Under the pieces are notes generated by a model. The model was not told where the DNA came from and ran no database searches. It worked only from the letters and a program-made list of their open reading frames with translations. A stretch of 64,000 nucleotides of DNA. It comes from an uncultured Corynebacterium sp. GTDB taxonomy: Bacteria; Actinomycetota; Actinomycetes; Mycobacteriales; Mycobacteriaceae. Below are positions 32,470 through 41,729 of this stretch, piece by piece (within the stretch, counting starts at the first letter, position 1; each line of letters opens with the position of its first letter). Made by a program: the position numbers and the translations under genes. The stretch covers positions 1 to 64,000 of the forward strand of contig CALUCD010000004.1 in the NCBI GenBank assembly GCA_943914465.1, written 5' to 3'.

Positions 32470-33720
32470 ATGCCTGCCCTCGAGGTTGAACTGCAGCCCG
32501 GTCTCAAACCCGCCGTTGTCACCACCTCTGGACCGGACCGCCCGGGCGTGTCGGCAGCGTTCTTCAGCGCGCTCGCTAGACACGGTGTTCAGTTGCTCGA
32601 CGTTGAACAAACGAACTTCCGCGGCCGCCTTATGCTGGCCGCGCTTGTGGGCATGCACCCGCAGGTACTCACCGGGTTAGAACGAGACCTGCGCGCGGGA
32701 CTGTGGGAATTCGGCCAACGCGTGACCATCGAGACCAGCGGGGATGCCGATTCAGTCTCACGCCCGAGCTCTACCCACGTGGTGGTGGCCCTTGGTAATC
32801 CGGTCACCGCAGCAGCAGTCTCGCGTCTGGGTGAGATGCTCGCGAGTTTTGAGGCGAACATCAACGTCATTCGCGGCATTGCCCAATATCCGGTCACGGG
32901 CCTGGAGTTTCGCATTACGATCCCGCACTACACGCCTGGGGACGGCACCGAGATCCGCAAACGCCTTGCGGAGCTTTCCGCAGAGTTGGGCATTGATATT
33001 GCGATGGAGCACGCGGGCCTGCACCGCCGGGCGAAACGCCTGGTGTGTTTTGACTGCGATTCCACGTTGATCACCGGGGAAGTCATCGAGATGCTTGCGG
33101 CACATGCGGGCCGGGAAGCGGAAGTCGCCGACGTCACAGCACGTGCCATGCGCGGTGAGCTCGACTTTGAGGAATCTCTGCGGGAACGCGTCAAAACGCT
33201 TGCCGGGTTAGACGCTTCTGTGATTGACGACGTCGCTGCTTCAATTGAGTTGACGCCTGGTGCGCGAACGACCATCCGTACGCTCAACTCACTGGGCTAT
33301 CGCACGGCGGTGGTCTCGGGCGGGTTTATCCAGGTCCTTGAGAGCCTTGCTGCGGATCTTGAGCTTGATTATGTGCGTGCCAACACTCTTGAGATTGTGG
33401 ACGGCACGCTGACCGGCCGGGTGACTGGCAAAGTCGTTGACCGTACCGCGAAGGCCGATTACTTGGAGGAGTTCGCCGCTGATTCCGGGTTGAGCATGAG
33501 CCAAACGGTCGCGGTCGGCGATGGTGCAAATGACATTGACATGCTCTCACGCGCTGGTCTTGGTATCGCGTTCAATGCCAAACCTGCGCTGAAGGAAGTC
33601 GCGGACGCGAGTGTGAACCACCCGTTTTTAGACGAGGTGCTCTATATCCTGGGCATCCCCCGCGACGAGATTGACCTGTTGAATACGCAAGCAGGAGTGG
33701 AGGGGAAAATCCCCCTCTAG
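32470..33720 (+). CDS. serB: Phosphoserine phosphatase with N-terminal ACT domains
   Basis: Last step of serine synthesis. 416 residues: two ACT-like domains at about 12-170 (TTSGPDRPGVSAAF), then a HAD phosphatase with motif I FDCDSTLI (nucleophile Asp), motif II VVSGGF and motif III/IV GDGANDIDML. The ACT domains suggest serine feedback. It follows ctaD as in C. glutamicum. Serine feeds CysE, encoded at 2481. Confidence 0.95.
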   Translation: MPALEVELQPGLKPAVVTTSGPDRPGVSAAFFSALARHGVQLLDVEQTNFRGRLMLAALVGMHPQVLTGLERDLRAGLWEFGQRVTIETSGDADSVSRPSSTHVVVALGNPVTAAAVSRLGEMLASFEANINVIRGIAQYPVTGLEFRITIPHYTPGDGTEIRKRLAELSAELGIDIAMEHAGLHRRAKRLVCFDCDSTLITGEVIEMLAAHAGREAEVADVTARAMRGELDFEESLRERVKTLAGLDASVIDDVAASIELTPGARTTIRTLNSLGYRTAVVSGGFIQVLESLAADLELDYVRANTLEIVDGTLTGRVTGKVVDRTAKADYLEEFAADSGLSMSQTVAVGDGANDIDMLSRAGLGIAFNAKPALKEVADASVNHPFLDEVLYILGIPRDEIDLLNTQAGVEGKIPL

Positions 33721-33727
33721 GTCGCGC

Positions 33728-35746
33728 TTAGTCGGTGCGCTGCTTCCCGCCGTCCGCGGGGGAGCGATTGGCTGTGCCGACGAGGCGCTGCAGGGCACCG
33801 CGTGCCACCTGCGGGTCGGTGGTTTGCCAGAAGGGGAGTAGCGAGGCGCGAAGGAACTGGCCATAGCGTTTTGTCACCAACCGGCTGTCAAGGACCGCAA
33901 TTACGCCCCGGTCGCTGGTTGCACGCAGCAGTCGCCCGGTGCCCTGTGCGAGCAAGAGTGCGGCATGCGTTGCGGAGACTTCCATGAACCCGGAGCGGCC
34001 AGCGGCATCGGCAGCGCGGGAGCGCGCCTGCAGCAGCGGGTCGTCTGGGCGGGGAAATGGGATGCGGTCGATAATCACCAAGGACAGTGAGCTACCCGGC
34101 ACATCCACACCCTGCCAAAGGCCGAGGGTGCCAAAGAGGCATGAGTTTTCGGCTGCGGCGAACGATTCCACGAGCGCACCGGTGGAATCGTCGCCTTGCA
34201 GGTAGATGTCGAAGGGGAGTCGCTCGCGCATGGCGCTGGCGGCCTGTTCGGCGGCGCGTCGTGAAGAAAATAGCCCCAAGGTGCGCCCACCCGCAGCGGT
34301 GATCAGCTCGGCAATTTCATCAAGCACCTGTGGCGCTAACCCGTCGCGCCCGGGTGCAGGCAGATGGGCGGCAGTGTAGAGGATGCCCGACTTCGACGGT
34401 GTGAACGGTGTTCCCGCGTCCAGCTGATCCCAGCTGCCCCGGGCAAGGCCCCAACTTGCAGCCATAGCATCAAAGTTGCCGCCGAGCGTGAGCGTCGCGG
34501 AGGTAAGTACCACCGTGGTGTCGGCGAACAACCGTGTTGCCAGCAGCGCCGCAACGGATAATGGGGCCACCGACACGGAATCATCGCCGCGTTCAGAGCG
34601 TGTTAACCACACCACATCTTTGTGCTTGGTCACGTCCGGTTCATCAAACACGCCGAGGATGCGATCGACCGCACTGGTGAGTTCGCTCAGGTGGTTTCTC
34701 AGGTTCGCGCGCTCGGCGAAGCGTTCGGGGTCGTTCGCCGATTCACCAGGCGGGGAGCTACCTATCGCAGTATGGGTGGTGTTCAACGCCTGCGACAGCG
34801 CCGCGAATGCGGCGCGCGCTGGCTCAGAAATGCGCTCCCACCGACCTGCTTCCTCGGTAGCGAGGGCGAGGTTGAAGTCATCAATGACATCTTCGAGCAC
34901 CTGTTTGTCCGCCCCCAGCTTGCCGGCGCGCCTGGCGGCCAGGGTCAAAGCCCGCTCGGAGAGCACGTTCGTGGCCACTGCGGTGATGCGCCCATCAAGC
35001 TCGTGCGCCTCATCAATCACCACCGCCGAATGTTCGGGCAGGATCTGCAGATCACTTAACGCGTCGATTGCGAGCAGCGCGTGGTTAGTCACCACAATGT
35101 CAGCGGTGGCGGCTTCCTCCCGCGCGAGCTGTGCGAAGCAGTCTTGGCCGTGCGGGCAGCGTGCGGCACCCAGGCATTCAGCAGAGGTGACGGAGACCTG
35201 GCGCCAGACAATGTCGGCAACGCCTGGGGTCAATTCGTCCCGGTCGCCTGTTTCGGAGTCTTGTGCCCAATCCGCAACCCGCTTGACCTCGCGACCGATC
35301 CACCCGAGGTTGTCCTCTTCAATGAGCGCTTCCGGAGTGTCCTCGGGCAGCGACAGTTTATGCAGGCACGCGTAGTTATTGCGCCCCTTCAAGATGGCGA
35401 ACGTGGGGCGTCGTTCCATGAGCGGCTCCAGCGCGTCGGCGAGTCGGGGCAGATCACGCTCAACTAACTGGCGCTGCAGGGCCAGGGTGGCGGTGGAGAT
35501 GATCACCGTCGAGTTTGTTGCCTGCGCGTGGCGGATTGCAGGTACAAGATAGGCCAGGGATTTGCCGGTGCCTGTGCCTGCCTGGACTGCCAGGTGGCGC
35601 TTCATGTTCAGTGCGCGATCAACCGCCTGCGCCATGCGCAGCTGGCCCGGTCGGGTAGTACCGCCGATTGCGGCGACGGCCGCGGCCAACAAGTCGTCGG
35701 TGGTTTGGCTCAGCGGCTCGCTCACTGCGCGCTTACTCCCGGCCAA
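33728..35746 (-). CDS. dinG: DinG/XPD-type ATP-dependent helicase
   Basis: 672 residues from TTG 35746; GTG 35725 is an alternative start. Superfamily 2 motifs: Walker A QAGTGTGKS, ISTATLALQ, DEAH (VVIDEAHEL), TSATLT, and motif VI QGTGRLLRA. Four cysteines (YACLHKLS, then CLGAARCPHGQDC) match the iron-sulfur cluster domain of XPD/DinG helicases. Likely unwinds damaged or R-loop DNA 5' to 3'. Same position as Rv1329c in M. tuberculosis. Confidence 0.93.
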   Translation of the reverse strand: MAGSKRAVSEPLSQTTDDLLAAAVAAIGGTTRPGQLRMAQAVDRALNMKRHLAVQAGTGTGKSLAYLVPAIRHAQATNSTVIISTATLALQRQLVERDLPRLADALEPLMERRPTFAILKGRNNYACLHKLSLPEDTPEALIEEDNLGWIGREVKRVADWAQDSETGDRDELTPGVADIVWRQVSVTSAECLGAARCPHGQDCFAQLAREEAATADIVVTNHALLAIDALSDLQILPEHSAVVIDEAHELDGRITAVATNVLSERALTLAARRAGKLGADKQVLEDVIDDFNLALATEEAGRWERISEPARAAFAALSQALNTTHTAIGSSPPGESANDPERFAERANLRNHLSELTSAVDRILGVFDEPDVTKHKDVVWLTRSERGDDSVSVAPLSVAALLATRLFADTTVVLTSATLTLGGNFDAMAASWGLARGSWDQLDAGTPFTPSKSGILYTAAHLPAPGRDGLAPQVLDEIAELITAAGGRTLGLFSSRRAAEQAASAMRERLPFDIYLQGDDSTGALVESFAAAENSCLFGTLGLWQGVDVPGSSLSLVIIDRIPFPRPDDPLLQARSRAADAAGRSGFMEVSATHAALLLAQGTGRLLRATSDRGVIAVLDSRLVTKRYGQFLRASLLPFWQTTDPQVARGALQRLVGTANRSPADGGKQRTD

Positions 35747-35749
35747 TCC

Positions 35750-37114
35750 TTATTCCGCCGGTTCGGGGAACCCAACGAAGTGCGTCGGAATAGCCACGTC
35801 CCCCTTAGACAGCGCAAGGCCCTCCCACGGCAGGGTGGTCAGCGCCTCACGGTGGGTTTCTCGTGCCTCCTCTAAGTCAAACGACGCCTCGGTGAGCTCG
35901 CCGCCGCGCATCAGAGGCACGGTGAGTTCGCGATACTCCAGGTGTGGTTTGCGCGCGATGTCCCCACCTTGGGGGTGTACGACTTCAGCTACGGCGACGC
36001 CAGAGGCGCGGTAAGCGCGGAAGGCAGCTTTCGCACCTCCATGGGTCCTCTTGCCTGAGGAGCGTTTTGCCACCGCGTGGCCCTCGACTTCAACGAGTTT
36101 GTACACCAACCCCGCGGTGGGCGCGCCCGAGCCGGTGACTACAGACGTGCCCACACCGAAGCCATCTACGGGGTCGGAGCGCAGCCCCGCAATAGTGAAC
36201 TCGTCCAGGTCGGAGGAAACGATGATGCGGGTGTTGAACGCGCCTGCGTCGTCAAGCTGCTTGCGCACTCGACGCGACACAATGCCAAGGTCACCTGAGT
36301 CGATGCGCACCGCGCCGAGCTCAGTGCCCGCGACCTCAAGGGCGTTTTCTACACCCTTGGTGATGTCGAACGTGTCCACCAGCAAGGTGGTGTCAACGCC
36401 AGCTGCGTCAATTTGCGTCTGAAACGCCGCCTTCTCATCGGGCTTGCCGTCTTCACCGACGTGCAGCAGCGTCCACGAGTGGGCTGCGGTGCCGGAGGCG
36501 GGAATGCCGTAGCGCAAGGAGGCTTCCATGTTCGATGTGGCGTTGAACCCTGCGATGTAGGTTGCCCGCGCGGCGGTGACAGCTGCCTGCTCGTGTGTGC
36601 GGCGCGAGCCCATCTCAATAATGGGCTTGCCATCAGCCGCAGACACCATGCGTGAGGCAGCCGAAGCGACTGCAGAGTCAGCATTGAGAATGGACAAAAT
36701 GACCGTTTCTAAGATCACGCATTCGGCGAACGTGCCGCGCACGGTAAGGATCGGGGAGTAAGGGAAGTAAATGTCTCCCTCGCGGTAGCCGTCGACGTCG
36801 CCAGAAAAGCAGTAGTCGCGCAGGAAGCGTTTCGCCTCATCGGAAAGGAATGCTGCGGTGGCGATTTGTTCATCGGTGAAGCGGAAATTCGCGATCGCGT
36901 CGATGACACGGGCGGTGCCCGCCACCACTCCGTAGCGCCGTTCCGCAGGCAGGCGCCGGCCGAACACTTCAAACGCACACTGGCGGTGTGCTGTGCCGTC
37001 TTTCAGGGCGGCGTCGAGCATGGTCAGCTCGTACATGTCTGTCAGAAACGCAGTGGATTCGTGGCAGGTCTGTGTACGCGCGTCGCTGACCCGGGTGGGG
37101 GTTTGTTCGGTCAT
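35750..37114 (-). CDS. pncB: Nicotinate phosphoribosyltransferase
   Basis: 454 residues from ATG 37114; the frame extends to 37348, but that part is antisense to clpS. Converts nicotinate and PRPP to nicotinate mononucleotide in NAD salvage. Motifs include FLTDMYELTM at the N-terminus, GSRRTHE, GTAAHSW (the phosphorylatable His region) and RIDSGDL, plus GVGTSVVT near the phosphate site. Together with nadE and pncA the window holds three NAD-salvage genes. Divergent from clpS. Confidence 0.94.
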   Translation of the reverse strand: MTEQTPTRVSDARTQTCHESTAFLTDMYELTMLDAALKDGTAHRQCAFEVFGRRLPAERRYGVVAGTARVIDAIANFRFTDEQIATAAFLSDEAKRFLRDYCFSGDVDGYREGDIYFPYSPILTVRGTFAECVILETVILSILNADSAVASAASRMVSAADGKPIIEMGSRRTHEQAAVTAARATYIAGFNATSNMEASLRYGIPASGTAAHSWTLLHVGEDGKPDEKAAFQTQIDAAGVDTTLLVDTFDITKGVENALEVAGTELGAVRIDSGDLGIVSRRVRKQLDDAGAFNTRIIVSSDLDEFTIAGLRSDPVDGFGVGTSVVTGSGAPTAGLVYKLVEVEGHAVAKRSSGKRTHGGAKAAFRAYRASGVAVAEVVHPQGGDIARKPHLEYRELTVPLMRGGELTEASFDLEEARETHREALTTLPWEGLALSKGDVAIPTHFVGFPEPAE

Positions 37115-37193
37115 GGTGTCTAAGGCTACCCCTTGCCTGCGGCGGCTGATTGCCCGCAGTGGGCTGGTGGCGGGCTCGGGTAAGGTGGTGCCC

Positions 37194-37541
37194 ATGAACG
37201 CTACGCAATCGTTTGCGGCGCTGCGTGTGCCAACTCCGCGGCTGGGGTCGCCAATGGCGGTGCCCGAAGTAGATGAGGCAATTGAAGTCAATGTCGCCAC
37301 GGGGGAGAACCTGCCGTGGATGTGCATTGTGTGGGACGACCCGGTCAATTTAATGAGTTACGTTGCGTACGTCTTTCAGACCGTTTTGGGCTATGACCGC
37401 AAACGCGCCAACGAATTGATGATGCAGGTGCACACTGAGGGTAAAGCGGTGGTCTCCACCGGGGAAAAGGACAAGGTCGAAGGCGACGTGAAAAAGCTGC
37501 ACACCGCCGGGCTGTGGGCAACGATGCAGCAGGCGGGGTAA
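37194..37541 (+). CDS. clpS: ATP-dependent Clp protease adaptor ClpS
   Basis: 115 residues from ATG 37194. The core domain has PWMCIVWDDPVNLMSYVAYV (N-degron pocket with the conserved Asp-Asp) and HTEGKAVVSTG. ClpS passes N-end-rule substrates to the ClpCP protease. It starts 80 bp from pncB on the other strand and begins the rightward block clpS to rdgB. Confidence 0.96.
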   Translation: MNATQSFAALRVPTPRLGSPMAVPEVDEAIEVNVATGENLPWMCIVWDDPVNLMSYVAYVFQTVLGYDRKRANELMMQVHTEGKAVVSTGEKDKVEGDVKKLHTAGLWATMQQAG

Positions 37542-37560
37542 GAAGGGGGCCGACCACAAG

Positions 37561-38100
37561 ATGCAACCGTGGCGCAGGAAGAAAGGCCTGATGCGCTCGG
37601 GCGTGAAGTTTTCCACGCGGTTTGAGCCAATGGAGCGCGAGGTGATTGGTGACCTTACGGCCACTGTGTCGGAGGCGTTAATTGCGCGCGCGCAGTCAGC
37701 GCCGAAGGATGATTTCGCTGAGATGCTCGGCATGTCCGCAGGCCACACTGAAAGCCCGGAGGACCCGAAGCTCAAGCGGCTGTTGCCCGATTTTGAGCGG
37801 GACGGCGATGAGGAGTTCGATGGGGATAATGGGCTGCTGCGTTCCCTGCATGAAAACGACATCATCAAAGCCAAGCTGATGAACTTGCAGGTGGTCAATG
37901 AGGCACTTGGCCCTACGGGTGGGGTAGAAGTCACCATTGACGCCGATGACGCTCCTCGCTTTGTTGCCGCGCTCAATGACATGCGCTTGTACGTCTCTGA
38001 GGACGATCGCGGCGGCGAGGTTGAGCAGCAAGACCGGCAGGTTTTGCTGGATTGGCTGGCGTACTGCCAGGACTCTTTGTTGCAAGCAATGATGGATTAG
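37561..38100 (+). CDS. DUF2017 family protein
   Basis: 179 residues, acidic, soluble and mostly helical, starting 20 bp after clpS. The N-terminus (RSGVKFSTRFEPMEREVI) and the C-terminal DRQVLLDWLAYCQDSLL fit the DUF2017 family, which always lies next to clpS in actinobacteria (Rv1332). Function unknown; partnership with ClpS or ClpC is plausible. Confidence 0.88.
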   Translation: MQPWRRKKGLMRSGVKFSTRFEPMEREVIGDLTATVSEALIARAQSAPKDDFAEMLGMSAGHTESPEDPKLKRLLPDFERDGDEEFDGDNGLLRSLHENDIIKAKLMNLQVVNEALGPTGGVEVTIDADDAPRFVAALNDMRLYVSEDDRGGEVEQQDRQVLLDWLAYCQDSLLQAMMD

Positions 38101-38113
38101 CCAGGGGCTTTTT

Positions 38114-39100
38114 GTGCTTATCGACGTCCCCGGTATCCGCCTCGGCCACATCAGCCTTGGTGATACTGGTGTGACAGCGCTTGTGGCCACCGACCCGCAC
38201 GGCATGGTCGCGGCCGTGGATGTGCGCGGCGGTGGGCCTGGCACCCGCGAAACGGACCTGTTAGCACCGCATAACACCGTTGAGCGGGTCAATGCGATTG
38301 TGCTCTGCGGCGGGTCAGCGTTTGGCCTGGCGGCTGCGGATGGCGCGATGACGGAGTTAGAGCGGCGCGGGGTTGGATTTGCTGTGTTCGGCGACAGCGC
38401 CCCAGACCTTGTGGTGCCGATTGTGCCGGCGGCAGTGATCTTTGACCTGGCGGTGGGCGATCCTTCGCACCGCCCAACCGCTGATGATGGTGCCGCAGCG
38501 GTGGCGCGAGCACTTGATACACCTGGCGCGAGGAGTGAAACGGGCAGCGTTGGGGTGGGCTGCGGTGCGACCGCAGGCGTACTGCGCGGAGGCTTCGGGG
38601 CGGCCGCCACTTCGGTGGCAGGCTACACAGTGGCCGCCTACGTGGCGGCGAATCCAGTTGGATCAGTGATCGACCCGGCCACGGGTCTGCTCTACGGCGA
38701 TGCCAGCCTGCCCCCGGTGGACCTTGAGCGATTCACCCAGCTGCGTCGGCCAATGCCGAAGCTCAACACCACCATCGGGGTGATCGTGACCGATGCGCCG
38801 TTGGGACCTGCGGCACTCAAGCGTCTAGCCATGACCGGGCACGACGGTATTGCCCGGGCGGTCCGTCCCGCGCATTCGCCACTCGATGGGGACACACTTT
38901 TTGCGGTGTCGGTTGCCGACGCTGGAGTCCACGGTGCTGCTCAGGATGGGGTTGCGGGGGACGTCGAAAAGCGAGCACTACTTGGTGAGGCCGCAGCGAA
39001 CATGGTGCAGGCAGCGATCGTTAACGCGGTGGTTGCTGCACACCCGGCGTATGGGGTGAACGCGTGGCGGGAGCTCATCGGCGAAGCGGTGGCTGAGTAG
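38114..39100 (+). CDS. P1-family (S58/DmpA-like) self-cleaving peptidase
   Basis: 328 residues from GTG 38114. N-terminal GIRLGHISLGDTGVTAL and VDVRGGGPGTRETDLL are family hallmarks, as is the ANPVGSVIDP stretch. These Ntn-type enzymes cleave themselves before an internal Ser/Thr nucleophile; here LNTTIGVIVTDA at about residues 217-228 is the likely junction. DmpA-like enzymes are aminopeptidases or amidases. Orthologous position to Rv1333. Confidence 0.9.
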   Translation: MLIDVPGIRLGHISLGDTGVTALVATDPHGMVAAVDVRGGGPGTRETDLLAPHNTVERVNAIVLCGGSAFGLAAADGAMTELERRGVGFAVFGDSAPDLVVPIVPAAVIFDLAVGDPSHRPTADDGAAAVARALDTPGARSETGSVGVGCGATAGVLRGGFGAAATSVAGYTVAAYVAANPVGSVIDPATGLLYGDASLPPVDLERFTQLRRPMPKLNTTIGVIVTDAPLGPAALKRLAMTGHDGIARAVRPAHSPLDGDTLFAVSVADAGVHGAAQDGVAGDVEKRALLGEAAANMVQAAIVNAVVAAHPAYGVNAWRELIGEAVAE

Positions 39101-39138
39101 GCGCGTGGCGTCAGTCGGCCCGCTAAGCTTGTGCAGCG

Positions 39139-39954
39139 ATGACGAACTACCCACACCACGGCCACCAAACTCCGCCCGGCTGGGGCTACGGCGACACCGG
39201 CCAAACAGGCTACGGCAAGCCATTCCAGCGCCCATTTTCCCACCCTGAGCAGCAGCAACCTGCCTTCGGGGTGTACCCGATGCCGATGCAACCACCAGGG
39301 GGCATGCCCGCGATGGGACAGCAACCGGGCTTGGTTCCGAAACGGAAGCAGCAGCGGCGCACAGGGATGCGTTTTGCCGGTGGGTACGTGCTGGCGATCT
39401 GGGCTGTGCACATCATTAACGTGCTGCTGTTCCAGGGCAACTTGCTCTACATGGGCATTCACCCGCTTGATCCGGCGTCGTTGCCGTTCATCTTCACCTC
39501 GCCGCTTCTGCACGGCAGCGCGGAGCACTTGATTTCTAACACGGTGCCGGGGGCGATCTTCGCCTTCATCGTGGGCTATTCCGGCAAGCGGGTGTTTTGG
39601 GAAGTCACCGCGTTTGTGGTGCTTGTCGGGGGCCTTGGCACGTGGGTGTTCGGAGGGATTGGCACCAACCATGTGGGCGCATCCGGTCTGGTGTACGGGT
39701 GGCTGGCGTACTTGATCGTGCGCGGCTTTTTCAACCGCTCCGGCTCGCAAATCACGATGGGCCTGGTGCTCGGGTTCTTGTACTCGGGTCTGATCTGGGG
39801 CGTGTTGCCTGGCACGCCGGGCGTGAGCTGGCAGGCGCACCTGTTTGGCGCGATTGGCGGGATCATGGCGGCGATGATCATCACCTCCGATGACCCACCA
39901 GAGCTGATCGCGCGGCGCGAGGAGAAACGCATGCGTACGCAGTTGGGCAGGTGA
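39139..39954 (+). CDS. Rhomboid-family intramembrane serine protease
   Basis: 271 residues: a Pro/Gln/Gly-rich cytoplasmic N-terminus (1-75), then six membrane segments. Catalytic Ser is in NHVGASGLVYG and catalytic His in WQAHLFGAIGG, the dyad of active rhomboids; HGSAEHLISN is also typical. Corresponds to Rv1337. In mycobacteria cysM, cysO and mec lie between the P1 peptidase and this gene; here the gap is only 38 bp. Confidence 0.93.
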   Translation: MTNYPHHGHQTPPGWGYGDTGQTGYGKPFQRPFSHPEQQQPAFGVYPMPMQPPGGMPAMGQQPGLVPKRKQQRRTGMRFAGGYVLAIWAVHIINVLLFQGNLLYMGIHPLDPASLPFIFTSPLLHGSAEHLISNTVPGAIFAFIVGYSGKRVFWEVTAFVVLVGGLGTWVFGGIGTNHVGASGLVYGWLAYLIVRGFFNRSGSQITMGLVLGFLYSGLIWGVLPGTPGVSWQAHLFGAIGGIMAAMIITSDDPPELIARREEKRMRTQLGR

Positions 39955-39962
39955 GAGCGACG

Positions 39963-40841
39963 ATGGCGGATACAGCAAGTACAGGGACCGTGAATACAGG
40001 CAAGGCAGCAGATCCAACCCTGGCGGAGGCTGCGGTACCGCGCAACGCCCCGATTGGCTTGTTCGACTCTGGTGTGGGTGGGTTGACGGTTGCGCGTGCG
40101 GTGATGGACCAGTTGCCGGATGAGTCGGTGATCTACATCGGCGATACAGCCAACGCGCCGTACGGGCCGCAACCGATTGCAGACGTTCGTGCCCACGCGC
40201 AGCGCATCAGTGACGAGCTGGTTGAGAGGGGCTGCAAAATGCTGGTCATTGCGTGTAATACGGCGACGTCCGCGTTTCTGCACGACGCGCGTCAGCGTTA
40301 TGACATCCCTGTTGTTGAGGTGATTCAGCCAGCGGTGCGCCGCGCCATGGCTACGACCCGCAACGGCAAGATTGGCGTGATCGGCACTGCCGGAACGATA
40401 GCCTCTGGGGCGTACCAGGATCTGTTCGCGCTGAATTCGAAGTTGGAGATCACTGCGGCTGCGTGCCCGGCGTTTGTGGAGTTCGTGGAGCGGGGTATTA
40501 CCTCTGGCAGGCAGATTCTGGGGGTGACGCAGGGCTATCTGGAGCCGTTGCAAGCCGCAGGGGTGGATACCTTAGTGCTCGGGTGCACGCACTACCCGCT
40601 GCTGTCGGGTGTCATCCAGTTAGCGATGGGCGATCATGTCACCTTGGTTTCCTCGGCCGAGGAGACGTCGAAAGACGTGTTGCGGGTGCTCACCGAGCTC
40701 GACCTGTTGGCTGATCCAGTTGCTGAAACTGGCCGCACACCTACTCGGGTGTTTGAATCAACCGGCGATCCTGAGCTTTTCAACCAGTTGGCTGAGCGAA
40801 TCATCGGCCCACGCGTGGAGGCGGTCGGGCGAGAGGGATAG
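39963..40841 (+). CDS. murI: Glutamate racemase
   Basis: Makes D-glutamate for peptidoglycan. 292 residues from ATG 39963; GTG 39951, overlapping the rhomboid stop, is an alternative. FDSGVGGLTVA near the N-terminus, catalytic cysteines in ACNTATSAF and GCTHYPLL. Coupled to the rhomboid gene upstream and followed by the MBL-fold gene. Confidence 0.96.
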   Translation: MADTASTGTVNTGKAADPTLAEAAVPRNAPIGLFDSGVGGLTVARAVMDQLPDESVIYIGDTANAPYGPQPIADVRAHAQRISDELVERGCKMLVIACNTATSAFLHDARQRYDIPVVEVIQPAVRRAMATTRNGKIGVIGTAGTIASGAYQDLFALNSKLEITAAACPAFVEFVERGITSGRQILGVTQGYLEPLQAAGVDTLVLGCTHYPLLSGVIQLAMGDHVTLVSSAEETSKDVLRVLTELDLLADPVAETGRTPTRVFESTGDPELFNQLAERIIGPRVEAVGREG

Positions 40842-40929
40842 CTTTGGCCAGCGCGGGCCACGGGTGGGCGTGCGTGTGAGTTTGCTAGTTCCGTTCGTGT
40901 TTGGGCGCGATCCGTGGCACAGTATTTCC

Positions 40930-41700
40930 ATGAAGCTCACCATCCTCGGATGTTGCGGAAGTTTGGGTGCGCCTGGAAATCCTGGATCTTCCTATGTGGT
41001 GTCAACGCCAGGGAATCCGGATGTGGTGATGGATCTCGGTCCAGGTGCCCTGGCCGCGCTGCAGGAACGCTTCGATCCCTCCGCGGCTCATGTGGTGTTT
41101 AGCCACCTGCATGCTGATCATTGTTCTGACGTGGCGTCGCTGTTGGTGTGGCGGCGGTTTCATCCGACGGCCCCGGCGAAGCAGCGCAACCGTATGTATG
41201 GGCCTTCCTATGCGCCTGAGCATTTCGGCAGGTTGGCGGCCGATGGGCCGGGGGAGATCAATGACCTCTCGGACACGTTCGACTTTCAGCCGTGGATAAG
41301 CGAGCAGCCGGTGGAGTTTGAGGGGGTGAGTATCGTCCCGTTTCCTGTTGAGCATCCGGCGGTGGAGTCGCACGCGCTGCGGGTGGTAGAGCATGGCACG
41401 GGCCGCGTCATCACCTACTCAGGAGACGCCGGATATTCAGAATCTCTTATACGATCGGCCGCAAATGCTGACATTTTCTTCTGTGAGGCGGCGTGGGGTC
41501 CCACAACTGATGATCGCCCGGCAGGGATGCACCTCTCAGGGGCGGAAGCCGGACGCATTGCCCGCGAAGCCGGTGTAAAGAAGTTGGTGGTCGTGCACAT
41601 CCAACCGTGGACCGACACGACTGCCACCGCTGAAGCGGCCGCTGCGGAGTTCGGGGGCGAGGTCATCGTCGGTGAAGCGGGCGCAGTCTTCGAAGTGTGA
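40930..41700 (+). CDS. MBL-fold hydrolase, likely cyclic-nucleotide phosphodiesterase (Rv1339-like)
   Basis: 256 residues from ATG 40930. Metal-binding SHLHADHCSD (HxHxDH) at about 57-66, later His in FPVEHPAVESH, Asp in YSGDAGYSE and a terminal His in VVVHIQPW. The neighbours (murI, rph, rdgB) match Rv1339, reported to be an atypical class II phosphodiesterase that lowers cAMP in mycobacteria. Function transferred by position and fold. Confidence 0.88.
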   Translation: MKLTILGCCGSLGAPGNPGSSYVVSTPGNPDVVMDLGPGALAALQERFDPSAAHVVFSHLHADHCSDVASLLVWRRFHPTAPAKQRNRMYGPSYAPEHFGRLAADGPGEINDLSDTFDFQPWISEQPVEFEGVSIVPFPVEHPAVESHALRVVEHGTGRVITYSGDAGYSESLIRSAANADIFFCEAAWGPTTDDRPAGMHLSGAEAGRIAREAGVKKLVVVHIQPWTDTTATAEAAAAEFGGEVIVGEAGAVFEV

Positions 41701-41729
41701 CACATGCGCTGTGCGTTACGCTGGGGCGC

